A stretch of DNA of 9,841 bases from Clostridia bacterium (GTDB taxonomy: Bacteria; Bacillota_A; Clostridia; Christensenellales; Aristaeellaceae): NCBI GenBank assembly GCA_017530275.1, contig JAFXMP010000333.1, forward strand, positions 1 to 9,841, given 5' to 3'. Below are positions 1 through 5,468 of the stretch, in pieces; within the stretch, counting starts at the first letter, position 1, and the number at the start of each line of letters is the position of its first letter. The notes beneath the pieces were generated by a model. That model was not told the DNA's origin. It did no database searches and saw nothing but the letters and a program-made list of their open reading frames with translations. Both the position numbers and the translations under genes were made by a program.

Positions 1-58
1 CGCCCAGGAACCCCGCAGCGCCGGTCACAAGATACTTCACATTGCTCTTGTTATCCAT
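1..58 (-). CDS. NAD-dependent epimerase/dehydratase, N-terminal 19 codons only
   Basis: Only the beginning of this gene lies in the window. It starts at an ATG (58-56 on the minus strand) and runs off the left edge. The visible residues, beginning MDNKSNVKYLV, continue into TGAAGFLG, the glycine-rich GxxGxxG loop that binds NAD(P) in extended short-chain dehydrogenases such as sugar-nucleotide epimerases. A strong ribosome-binding site (GGAGGT, minus strand, about 67-73) sits 8 bases upstream. The promoter at 120-173 carries four 11-bp-phased repeats, so the gene is probably under the response regulator encoded at 2410-3084. Which epimerase or dehydratase this is cannot be told from 19 residues. 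Confidence 0.75.
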   Translation of the reverse strand, partial: MDNKSNVKYLVTGAAGFLG

Positions 59-119
59 GATCAATTACCTCCGTAATGAATTCTCTTTTTTTGTCGGCAG
101 TTTTTCAACTGACAGGCAT

Positions 120-173
120 ATATTAACGGAGGTATGTTTGATTTTTGTTCACGTTTTGTTAGAGAACTGTTAA
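120..173 (-). promoter_or_regulatory. Repeat-array promoter A, upstream of the epimerase
   Basis: Read on the minus strand, four hexamers follow each other at an exact 11-bp period: TTAACA (173-168), CTAACA (162-157), TGAACA (151-146) and CAAACA (140-135). After a 9-bp gap comes a -10-like TAATAT (125-120). No recognisable -35 box is present; the repeats occupy its place. This is the layout of promoters activated by OmpR/PhoB-type regulators, where each hexamer binds one winged-helix domain. The transcript would start near 113, about 55 bases before the epimerase start. The array recurs at three other minus-strand promoters in the window. Confidence 0.7.
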
Positions 174-206
174 TGCAAGGCGATTTTAAAAAGAATTCAT
201 CGCAGC

Positions 207-234
207 AAAAACCTCCATGCGCGTCGCATGGAGG
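207..234 (-). terminator. Rho-independent terminator after the two-helix membrane protein
   Basis: A perfect 10-bp inverted repeat (CCTCCATGCG / CGCATGGAGG) with a 3-base loop is followed on the minus strand by five T residues. It lies 26 bases after the stop of the gene ending at 260. It separates that transcription unit from the epimerase promoter. Confidence 0.85.
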
Positions 235-259
235 AACATGTGATTGCTCTATTCTGCTG

Positions 260-523
260 TTATTTTTTGTTTTCTATCCACTGATAAACCGGCCACGCGG
301 CGACGACGCCCGCCATGCCCGCGACGCCGATGAGGATACCGGGAATGAACCGATCCCATACCAGGATACAGGACATGCCGAGCCCCAGGGCCAGCACGCC
401 CAGGATGCCCAGGGAAAGGCCGGCAATGACCGCCTTGCCGCTTTCCCTGCTGTCGGTCCTGCGTGTTCTTTCCTCCTGCGGGGAATAGGTCAGATGAAAT
501 CCGTTGCTCTTTTCTTCCATCAT
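260..523 (-). CDS. Small two-helix membrane protein of a clostridial family
   Basis: The protein is about 87 residues. The hydrophilic, charged N-terminus (MEEKSNGFHLTYSPQEE) is followed by two hydrophobic segments, roughly residues 30-52 and 59-79, and a short lysine-rich tail. The pattern of FxxTYS near the start, a glycine-rich first helix ending in GMS, and a second helix ending near a proline-tyrosine pair matches a widespread clostridial family sometimes mislabelled 'dihydropteridine reductase'. That assignment is from memory. Function is unknown. The start is ambiguous. ATG at 523 or 520 has an AGGGATGAG ribosome-binding site 7 bases upstream and fits the family N-terminus. ATG at 535 overlaps the stop of the preceding 34-residue gene as ATGA. 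Either way the two genes look translationally coupled. A terminator follows at 207-234. Confidence 0.75.
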   Translation of the reverse strand: MMEEKSNGFHLTYSPQEERTRRTDSRESGKAVIAGLSLGILGVLALGLGMSCILVWDRFIPGILIGVAGMAGVVAAWPVYQWIENKK

Positions 524-531
524 GGTTTTTC

Positions 532-636
532 TCATCCCTTTTTTTGTGCCGTCCGGTGGTTTTGCAAATAATCGGTCAAGCCTGCGGAAAGGATATACAG
601 AAAGGTTAAAAGCAGGAACAGGTGAAGCAGGTTCAT
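532..636 (-). CDS. 34-residue membrane peptide
   Basis: A short reading frame begins with ATG at 636-634 and ends with TGA at 534-532. It encodes 34 residues: a hydrophobic helix from about residue 2 to 20 (MNLLHLFLLLTFLYILSAG) and a polar tail ending TAQKKG. Support comes from a good ribosome-binding site (GGGAG, 649-645, 8-base spacing), a promoter with a repeat array at 688-741 placed 45-50 bases upstream, and its stop codon interlocking with the start region of the next gene. It is probably a single-span membrane peptide with the N-terminus outside or buried. It could be a partner of the two-helix protein downstream, a leader for coupled translation, or a small stress protein. No family was recognised. 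Confidence 0.6.
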   Translation of the reverse strand: MNLLHLFLLLTFLYILSAGLTDYLQNHRTAQKKG

Positions 637-687
637 GGTCTCAACTCCCTCTTGGCGTTTTGCCAGGATTTCCTCCTGACAGCGCCT

Positions 688-741
688 ATCTTACCGGGGA
701 ATTGTTGACGAATCGTTTGCCTTTTGTTAGAGAATCGTTAA
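688..741 (-). promoter_or_regulatory. Repeat-array promoter B, upstream of the small membrane protein pair
   Basis: On the minus strand four hexamers lie on an 11-bp period: TTAACG (741-736), CTAACA (730-725), CAAACG (719-714) and TCAACA (708-703). A 9-bp gap leads to a -10-like TAAGAT (693-688). The farthest hexamer contains the stop codon (740-738) of the membrane protein gene 738-1367, so the array overlaps the end of the regulator operon. Transcription would start near 681, about 45 bases before the 34-residue gene. Read-through from the regulator operon is also possible, because no terminator lies between. Confidence 0.7.
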
Positions 742-1367
742 TGCGCGTTCTTTTCTTTTCGGCATCGGATCATCATATAAACGGACAGGGCGATTAAAAG
801 CGCCGTCACCGCGACGCCGCCTAGGCCGTTCATGGTTTGGGCGAATCGCCTTTCTCCGCCGAACTGCTGGATCATGGCGGTTTGCAGCGCCAGAATGGAC
901 ATGAGCGCTGCAGCAAAGGAAACGCACCGAGCCGCTGCCAGCACCTTGTTTTCGTCCCGGCGGCGCTTGATGAGGTTGTTCACCGCCGAAATGATCTTGA
1001 AAAACGCCCAGACCGCCATCACATAGATCAATAAACCAGGGTAGCTGTAGGCCCGGTTTTCCACCACCATCTGCGCGAAAATCCCGCCCATTGCCAGGGT
1101 CAGGACAAACAGGCTCCAGGCCGTGCGCAGGTAGGCGCGGCGGCTGTCCAGCCTGTTCAGGGACAAAAGCAGCGAAAAGCGCATCACCGCCAGCACTGCG
1201 TAATAAATTCCCAGGCCAATGAGCCAGACTGACCCATAGGAAACGCCCGCGATCAGCTTCACCAGCGCATAGATCAGATTGACGCCCAGCGACAGGTACA
1301 GCGAGTACTTCGCGCGCTGCTCATAATCCTTCAATAAACCAAACAGCTTTGTCAATCGTTCCTTCAT
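738..1367 (-). CDS. Six-helix integral membrane protein of the two-component operon
   Basis: This 209-residue protein has six predicted membrane segments (about residues 22-40, 45-68, 83-103, 109-132, 144-163 and 181-200). A charged cytoplasmic N-terminus contains an RAKYSLYLSLGVNL stretch, and the C-terminus is basic. The pattern (YEQRAK at the start, YPGxLIYVMAxxAF near residue 110, LALQTAM near 160) matches a common clostridial membrane family with no established function that I recall seeing beside two-component systems. It is the third gene of the regulator operon, and its ATG overlaps the stop of the sensor kinase by 4 bases (1364-1367), so the two are translationally coupled. A role as a sensory partner or effector of the kinase is inferred from position only. 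Confidence 0.85.
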   Translation of the reverse strand: MKERLTKLFGLLKDYEQRAKYSLYLSLGVNLIYALVKLIAGVSYGSVWLIGLGIYYAVLAVMRFSLLLSLNRLDSRRAYLRTAWSLFVLTLAMGGIFAQMVVENRAYSYPGLLIYVMAVWAFFKIISAVNNLIKRRRDENKVLAAARCVSFAAALMSILALQTAMIQQFGGERRFAQTMNGLGGVAVTALLIALSVYMMIRCRKEKNAH

Positions 1368-2413
1368 GCGCCGCTCCGTTTGATCCTCACAGTGAACACG
1401 CTACCCTTGCCCACTTCGCTTTGCAGGTCGATTTCCCCACCCGTCAGGTCCACCACCCGCTTCACCAGCGCCAGGCCCAGGCCGTTGCCCTCGGTGGCAT
1501 GGCTGGTATCGCCTTGATAAAACTTGTCGAAAATGTGCCTGCCTGTGTCCGCGTCGATACCGCAGCCGGTATCAGCCACCGACACCGCCGCCCATTCGTT
1601 TTCCGGCTTGACTGTGACCGTGATGCTGCCGCCCGCGGGGGTGAATTTCACCGCGTTGGACAGAAGATTGTTCCATACCAGCGTCAAAAGCTCCGGGTCG
1701 GCGCTGACCGGGATGCGGTCGTCCATTTCGCATTGCAGTTCGATTTGCTTTTGCTCTAACGCATCATCAAAGGCGATCAGGCATTCCGCCACCTGCTCCG
1801 TCAGGTCGTATTCCGCCACCTGGGGGCTGATCTGCTGGTTTTCCAGCTTGTTCATTTTCAGGATGTTGGTGATCAGCGCTGTCATCCGCTGGGTGGCCCG
1901 GTCGATGCCCTGGGCATATTCTACGCGCTGATCGTCTGTCACGCTGTCGCTTTGCAGCATCTTGGCGTAATTGCGGATCACGGCCAGGGGCGTTTTCATT
2001 TCATGGGATACGTTGGAAACGAAGTCCGTCCGCAGCGCGCCGGTGTTCGATAGCTCCTCCGCCATCAGATTAAAATCCTCCGCGATGCCGTTGAAATCGT
2101 CGCTGAATACCCGGAATTGGGAGGTGTCGATGCGAGCGGACAGGTCGCCCTGGGTCAGGCGATGGGTCGCCTCCCGGATGCTGCGGATGGGCTTATCCAC
2201 GGTGAGCTTGCGCAGCGCCCATTCCGCCAGACAGCAAAAGAAGCTGAGAAACAGGATGTTGCCGAAGGTGAACAAGGCGTTCTGCCGCACCAGGGACAGA
2301 TCCAGCTGCATGGAATGGAGGAACAAAAGAAAGGAAGAGGTCACGACGAAGGAGATCAGCAGGAAAAACGTGACGTAACGCCATACAAGGAACGCCCTGC
2401 GCTTTCCTTTCAT
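1364..2413 (-). CDS. Sensor histidine kinase, two helices with a very short external loop
   Basis: This is a membrane histidine kinase of 349 residues that would phosphorylate the response regulator encoded just upstream. Two membrane helices (about residues 13-33 and 47-63) are separated by only about a dozen residues, so there is no real extracellular sensing domain. A HAMP-like linker follows (about 70-123). The dimerisation/phosphoacceptor domain has VSHEMKTPL with His137. The ATPase domain shows the N box (WNNLLSNAVKF, 247-257), G1 (DTGCGI, 281-286), F box (FDKFYQGD, 295-302) and G2 (GNGLGLAL, 309-316), so all catalytic motifs are intact. Its start overlaps the regulator stop by 4 bases and its stop overlaps the next start by 4. 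The signal is probably read in the membrane or through a partner such as the six-helix protein 738-1367. Confidence 0.95.
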   Translation of the reverse strand: MKGKRRAFLVWRYVTFFLLISFVVTSSFLLFLHSMQLDLSLVRQNALFTFGNILFLSFFCCLAEWALRKLTVDKPIRSIREATHRLTQGDLSARIDTSQFRVFSDDFNGIAEDFNLMAEELSNTGALRTDFVSNVSHEMKTPLAVIRNYAKMLQSDSVTDDQRVEYAQGIDRATQRMTALITNILKMNKLENQQISPQVAEYDLTEQVAECLIAFDDALEQKQIELQCEMDDRIPVSADPELLTLVWNNLLSNAVKFTPAGGSITVTVKPENEWAAVSVADTGCGIDADTGRHIFDKFYQGDTSHATEGNGLGLALVKRVVDLTGGEIDLQSEVGKGSVFTVRIKRSGA

Positions 2414-3084
2414 GCCCGGATCACCGCCTTGTAGCCCAGACCCCGCACTGTCTGGATCTCAAAAGCGTCGCAGTCCGCAAATTTCTCCCGCAGCTTGGTC
2501 ATGTATACGTCCACGGTGCGCAGGGTGGAGGAGGAATCGGCGTCCCAGAATTCGTCCATCAGCTGGGCGCGGGTGAAGGTGCGCTTGGGGAAGCTGAGCA
2601 TTTTGAACAGGATGTTGAATTCCCTTGTTGTCAGGGCGATTTCCTCCTCCCGCCACAGACAGGAGCGCTCGTCCGCGTCCAGCGTCAGCTCACCCACGAT
2701 CACCCGATGGCTGCCGGCGATCTTGGAACGGCGGAGCAATGCGCCTACGCGCAGCACCAATTCCTCCAGGTCGATGGGCTTCACCATATAATCGTCCACG
2801 CCGATCTGGAAGCCCTGTCGCTTGGCGGCGAAATCGTCCCGGGCGGTCATGAACAGGATAGGCATGTCCCGGATGGTTTCACGCACCGTGCGGGCAAACT
2901 CAAACCCGTCCATTCCCGGCATCATAATATCGGAAACGATCAGGTCAAAGAGATCGTTGTACATAGCGTTGAACGCGTCGTTGGCGCTCAGGCACCCGGT
3001 GGCCTCATACCCGTTCTGCCTTAAATACGCGCACACCTGACTGTTCAATTCCCTGTCGTCCTCCACCACCAGAATCCGGAACAT
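2410..3084 (-). CDS. OmpR/PhoB-family response regulator
   Basis: This 224-residue DNA-binding response regulator has a receiver domain (about 1-118) with the acidic pair E8/D9, the phosphorylation site Asp52 (SDIMMPGMDG), the switch residue Thr80 and Lys102 before proline. A winged-helix domain (about 128-222) follows, with a recognition helix near RTVDVYMTKLREK (189-201) and the C-terminal RGLGYKA hairpin. It is first in the operon with the kinase and the six-helix protein, and its ATG has a strong ribosome-binding site (GGGAGGTG). Its own promoter (3115-3147) carries two repeats of the same type as three other promoters here, which suggests autoregulation. The fold and the TTAACA-type sites resemble Bacillus PhoP, but the neighbours are not phosphate genes, so a phosphate role is not claimed. 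Confidence 0.95.
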   Translation of the reverse strand: MFRILVVEDDRELNSQVCAYLRQNGYEATGCLSANDAFNAMYNDLFDLIVSDIMMPGMDGFEFARTVRETIRDMPILFMTARDDFAAKRQGFQIGVDDYMVKPIDLEELVLRVGALLRRSKIAGSHRVIVGELTLDADERSCLWREEEIALTTREFNILFKMLSFPKRTFTRAQLMDEFWDADSSSTLRTVDVYMTKLREKFADCDAFEIQTVRGLGYKAVIRA

Positions 3085-3114
3085 GGCCGCACCTCCCTTG
3101 TTTGAATCAAATAC

Positions 3115-3147
3115 AGTATAGCATATCTTTTGTTAAAGTTCTGTTAA
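3115..3147 (-). promoter_or_regulatory. Repeat-array promoter C, upstream of the response regulator
   Basis: On the minus strand two perfect TTAACA hexamers (3147-3142 and 3136-3131) are 11 bp apart, followed after 10 bp by TATACT (3120-3115), the best -10 box of the four array promoters. No third or fourth hexamer fits the 11-bp phase. Transcription would start near 3108, about 25 bases before the regulator's start. The position implies that the regulator acts on its own operon. Confidence 0.75.
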
Positions 3148-3160
3148 TGCCTCTCTCGTG

Positions 3161-3203
3161 AAAAATCGCCTGCCCTTCCGTCGATTGGGCGCAAGAGCAG
3201 GCG
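3161..3203 (-). terminator. Rho-independent terminator after the NTF2-like gene
   Basis: On the minus strand an 11-bp stem (CGCCTGCTCTT / AAGGGCAGGCG, one G-T pair) closes a loop of about 15 bases and is followed by A and five T residues. It lies 27 bases past the stop codon at 3230 and just before promoter C, so it insulates the regulator operon from the upstream gene. Confidence 0.85.
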
Positions 3204-3229
3204 GTTGCCGCTTCGGCGTATTCCGCCGG

Positions 3230-4201
3230 TTATTTTGTCCAGCTGCCGATGATTTTGAGGCCGTCCTCTTTCCGGGCGAACTGCAGGAAGGTCATCCGGT
3301 CGCCGGTGGTCTTTTCCCCGGTTTCCTTGTTTTCGCTGACGAAGAAGTAATGCACCGCGGCCCAGTCATCCTGGATCAGCAGGCTGTCGATGCGCACCTT
3401 GCGGATGGTTTCCTTTTCCATCATCGCCTTCACCGCGGCGCGGTATGCGTCCATGGTGCGCTTTTCGTCCCGCAAGCCGGATGAAATCGCGTCCGGGGCG
3501 TAGCCTTCCTCCGTCCACTTTACCCAGGCGTCATAGCCCCGGTTCCAGCTGTCGATGTCCTGGAACACCAAGGCTCGGATCTCCTTGGCCCAATCGCCCT
3601 TGTCCACGGTAGGATAGAGCACGGGATATTTTTTCGCCAGGTCGTCGGTTTCCGGAAGAGTGATGCTCAGCAGAGCTTCCAGATTTTTCTGCTGAACCTC
3701 CTTTTCCGCTGGCCCCTGGAACATGCACATGTTACCGAAGCTCTGATCCTTGGTGCCGCCCCAGCCTTCCACTACCCGGGCGTCAGGGCCGCCGGTGCTG
3801 TAATCCTTGAATTTCACAAATTCCATCACGCTGCCGGGGATCACGTTTTCGCCCACGTGGGTGGCGATATCGTAATAGATGGCGCACCAGTCATCACAGA
3901 TCAGCATATTGTGGAAAGCGCCCATGTCGATCTGGGTCTTCCGCAGGATGATGTTCATAGCCGCCTGATACTGGGCTAGGGTGAGTCGCGCACCGTGCAC
4001 GTTGTAAATGGATTCACCGGTATAAAGGATATCGCCCCAAGCCTTCCAGGCGTCAAAGCCCCGGTTCCAGTTTTCAAAGCCGGTCAAAAGACGATTCTGA
4101 ATGTAGGTTTCCATGCCGGGCTTCACGGATGTAAAGTGTTCCACAGGAAAGCTTCTGATCAGTTCTTCCGTTCTGTCGTAGGAATTGACGATGTCTGCCA
4201 T
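3230..4201 (-). CDS. Tandem NTF2/SnoaL-like protein
   Basis: The protein is 323 residues when started at the ATG at 4201. That start has GGAGG (4214-4210) 8 bases upstream. The in-frame ATG at 4216 directly abuts this GGAGG and lacks a site of its own. The sequence is an internal duplication. A first half has NWNRGFDAWKAW (about 44-55) and ICDDWCAIYYD (101-111). A second half has SWNRGYDAWVKW (218-229) and IQDDWAAVHYF (276-286). The alternation of an amphipathic helical start with a late 'DDW' strand fits the cone-shaped NTF2/SnoaL fold, which often forms a small-ligand pocket. There is no signal peptide, so it is probably cytoplasmic. It is monocistronic, with its own array promoter (4246-4299) and terminator (3161-3203). 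The ligand or reaction is unknown, and the fold is assigned from pattern rather than a search. Confidence 0.8.
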   Translation of the reverse strand: MADIVNSYDRTEELIRSFPVEHFTSVKPGMETYIQNRLLTGFENWNRGFDAWKAWGDILYTGESIYNVHGARLTLAQYQAAMNIILRKTQIDMGAFHNMLICDDWCAIYYDIATHVGENVIPGSVMEFVKFKDYSTGGPDARVVEGWGGTKDQSFGNMCMFQGPAEKEVQQKNLEALLSITLPETDDLAKKYPVLYPTVDKGDWAKEIRALVFQDIDSWNRGYDAWVKWTEEGYAPDAISSGLRDEKRTMDAYRAAVKAMMEKETIRKVRIDSLLIQDDWAAVHYFFVSENKETGEKTTGDRMTFLQFARKEDGLKIIGSWTK

Positions 4202-4245
4202 AATTGTTTCCTCCATTTATTATCGTTCCCTCACGGGACGATCCC

Positions 4246-4299
4246 AGCATAAGGCGTCATCGTTAAAGAACTGTTTGCGTTTTGTTAGCATTTCGTTAA
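4246..4299 (-). promoter_or_regulatory. Repeat-array promoter D, upstream of the NTF2-like gene
   Basis: On the minus strand four hexamers lie on an 11-bp period: TTAACG (4299-4294), CTAACA (4288-4283), CAAACA (4277-4272) and TTAACG (4266-4261). A 9-bp gap leads to the -10-like TATGCT (4251-4246). Transcription would start near 4239, giving a leader of about 38 bases before the ATG at 4201. The repeat order (TTAAC, CTAAC, CAAAC) is nearly the same as in array B. Confidence 0.7.
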
Positions 4300-4412
4300 T
4301 CGTGTTATCATGTCCGTAAGGAATTGCTTAAGATTGCAGGCCTTGCGGGCGCAATTTTATACGCGATAATGATCCGCGCCCGATCCAAGTTCAGCACCCG
4401 CGTGTATAACGA

Positions 4413-4538
4413 TCACTTCCTGGGCATGTTCCCACCATCTGTGTAAAGATCAAGGCGTGTAACCATCAGCTTGCCGTCTACAATACCGAAATGATTGAAC
4501 TCTGTTACGGTCATTTTATAAGAAATCTTGTCCTCCAT
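4413..4538 (-). pseudogene. Possible remnant of a small gene (41 codons)
   Basis: A minus-strand frame from ATG (4538-4536) to TGA (4415-4413) encodes 41 residues with a natural-looking composition: MEDKISYKMTVTEFNHFGI, then VDGKLMVTRLDLYTDGGNMPRK. It looks like beta strands from the interior of a larger protein, perhaps an NTF2-like domain, rather than a complete protein. There is no convincing ribosome-binding site. A second minus-strand frame just upstream (4611-4516, ending NQYGGQDFL) reads into it in another phase, consistent with a frameshifted remnant. The likely promoter of the TetR-family gene lies on the opposite strand inside it. It could equally be chance open sequence, so confidence is low. 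Confidence 0.25.
4495..4522 (+). promoter_or_regulatory. Likely promoter of the TetR-family gene
   Basis: TTGAAC (4495-4500) and TATAAG (4517-4522) are separated by 16 bp, a fair sigma-70/sigma-A match on the plus strand. The start point would be near 4529, leaving about 130 bases before the chosen TetR-family start at 4658. No clear palindromic operator overlaps it. Confidence 0.4.
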
Positions 4539-4657
4539 ACTGATTCACAAAAGCAATGCAAGTCTCAATGTCAAGGCAAACATCGCTTTTTTCAACAATT
4601 TTCTCGAACATGTCGCAAAAAGCGATAGAAAAAGGGCAATTGATGGGAGAGCAGGAC

Positions 4658-5221
4658 ATGGAGAAAATGAGTGCTGTCCGGAAAAGGACAGATCGGGTGA
4701 TTCGCGAGAGCTTTCTCCGGCTTCTGGAAGAAAAACCTTTGAAAAAAATCACAGTGCAAGATATATGCACGGAAGCTGAGATCAATCGTGCCACCTTTTA
4801 CAGATATTATACGGATGTCTATGCCCTGTACGATACCATCACACAGCGTTTCTTCAAAGAGCTTTTTTCGGACATTGTCAGCCGTCAGTTAAATATCTGC
4901 ACAGGAAATCTTCGACTGAAGCAGGGCGTTAGAGATGCGTTGGATCTGATTGAACAGCAGAAGATACTGTGTTATACGCTGATTCATGATGCGGACAGCG
5001 TTTTCGCATTTCAACTTCTGAATAATATCCGTGAAGCTATAGCAACAGAAAACAGCATTGCAGGCGAAGCAGACAACTTACGTATTTCGTATATGTGTGG
5101 AGGGATCTTCAGCGTTATTCTGGAGTGGATCCGGAACGACTGCAAGCCTGGGAAGGAAACCGTCGCGCAGATAATTGAACTTGGTGTCCGGCAAGTTTTA
5201 AAAAAAAGAGTGCTGTCATAG
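4658..5221 (+). CDS. TetR/AcrR-family transcriptional regulator
   Basis: The protein has 187 residues from the ATG at 4658, chosen because GGGAG lies 7 bases upstream and the reading then begins MEKMSAVRKRTDRVIRES, typical of the family. ATGs at 4643 and 4667 are alternatives, and the open frame itself extends back to 4556 without a ribosome-binding site. The N-terminal helix-turn-helix is clear: RESFLRLLEEKPLKKITVQD, then ICTEAEINRATFYRYYTD. The C-terminal half, with YMCGGIFSVILEWIRNDCK, resembles the TetR_C_8 group that includes DhaS-like regulators. The base composition is more AT-rich than the genes on either side. It stands alone with its own terminator (5282-5310). It is the only regulator next to the hydrolase/FdrA operon and is a candidate for controlling it, which is inference from position. 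Confidence 0.88.
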   Translation: MEKMSAVRKRTDRVIRESFLRLLEEKPLKKITVQDICTEAEINRATFYRYYTDVYALYDTITQRFFKELFSDIVSRQLNICTGNLRLKQGVRDALDLIEQQKILCYTLIHDADSVFAFQLLNNIREAIATENSIAGEADNLRISYMCGGIFSVILEWIRNDCKPGKETVAQIIELGVRQVLKKRVLS

Positions 5222-5281
5222 TAAACGAAACTGCTATTTGGGTTCTACACATGTTCTATACAGTATTATAAGTGTATAAGT

Positions 5282-5310
5282 GGGAAGAGCAATCGCTCCT
5301 CTCCTTTTTT
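5282..5310 (+). terminator. Rho-independent terminator after the TetR-family gene
   Basis: The stem GGGAAGAGC / GCTCCTCTCC (one A-C mismatch, one G-T pair) closes the loop AATC and is followed by six T residues and then ATTT. It lies 60 bases beyond the stop codon at 5221. Confidence 0.7.
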
Positions 5311-5314
5311 ATTT

Positions 5315-5468
5315 GATAATTCGTTATTTTGTTATTATATTTGATTCGCAAACGAAAAAAAGCAAAATCCGAAATAAAATAGTCAATATACATATATACT
5401 TGCCGATGCTTTCATGCTAAATTCATTTCAGAACTGGAACTCAATGCGCTGGACGAAAGGAATGCAGG
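5315..5468 (+). promoter_or_regulatory. AT-rich promoter region of the hydrolase/FdrA operon
   Basis: No gene was found between the terminator and the hydrolase start. The stretch is very AT-rich. It contains a TATACT (5395-5400) and a TGCTAAATT (5415-5423, an extended -10 type), either of which could be the -10 box, but no good -35 box is spaced correctly for either. A small inverted repeat, TTCG-CAAA-CGAA (5345-5356), could be part of an operator. None of the 11-bp TTAACA arrays seen in the left half occurs here. Confidence 0.35.

Noticed and set aside
134..571. 145-codon plus-strand frame preceded by a GGAGG-like sequence
   Set aside because: It runs through promoter A, a minus-strand terminator and the two-helix membrane protein gene. 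The GGAGG-like bases at 128-132 fall between the -10 box and the array of promoter A, and the predicted protein has no domain and an unnatural composition.
1..4299. Interpretation of the repeat arrays as a phosphate (Pho) regulon
   Set aside because: The repeat spacing and sequence resemble PhoP sites, but no phosphate transport or phosphatase gene is present and the kinase lacks the PAS domain usual in PhoR. Only the promoter architecture is claimed.
4300..4446. Plus-strand frame with a hydrophobic helix
   Set aside because: It has no ATG. A TTG at 4324 has only a poorly spaced ribosome-binding sequence, and it overlaps the minus-strand remnant. Kept as an observation, not called as a gene.
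4556..4657. Longer N-terminus of the TetR-family protein (start at 4556)
   Set aside because: No ribosome-binding site precedes 4556, the extra residues do not resemble the family, and a better start with GGGAG exists at 4658.
4516..4794. 92-codon minus-strand frame
   Set aside because: Most of it is antisense to the helix-turn-helix region of the TetR-family gene. Only its last 30 codons are of interest, as part of the possible remnant described in the findings.
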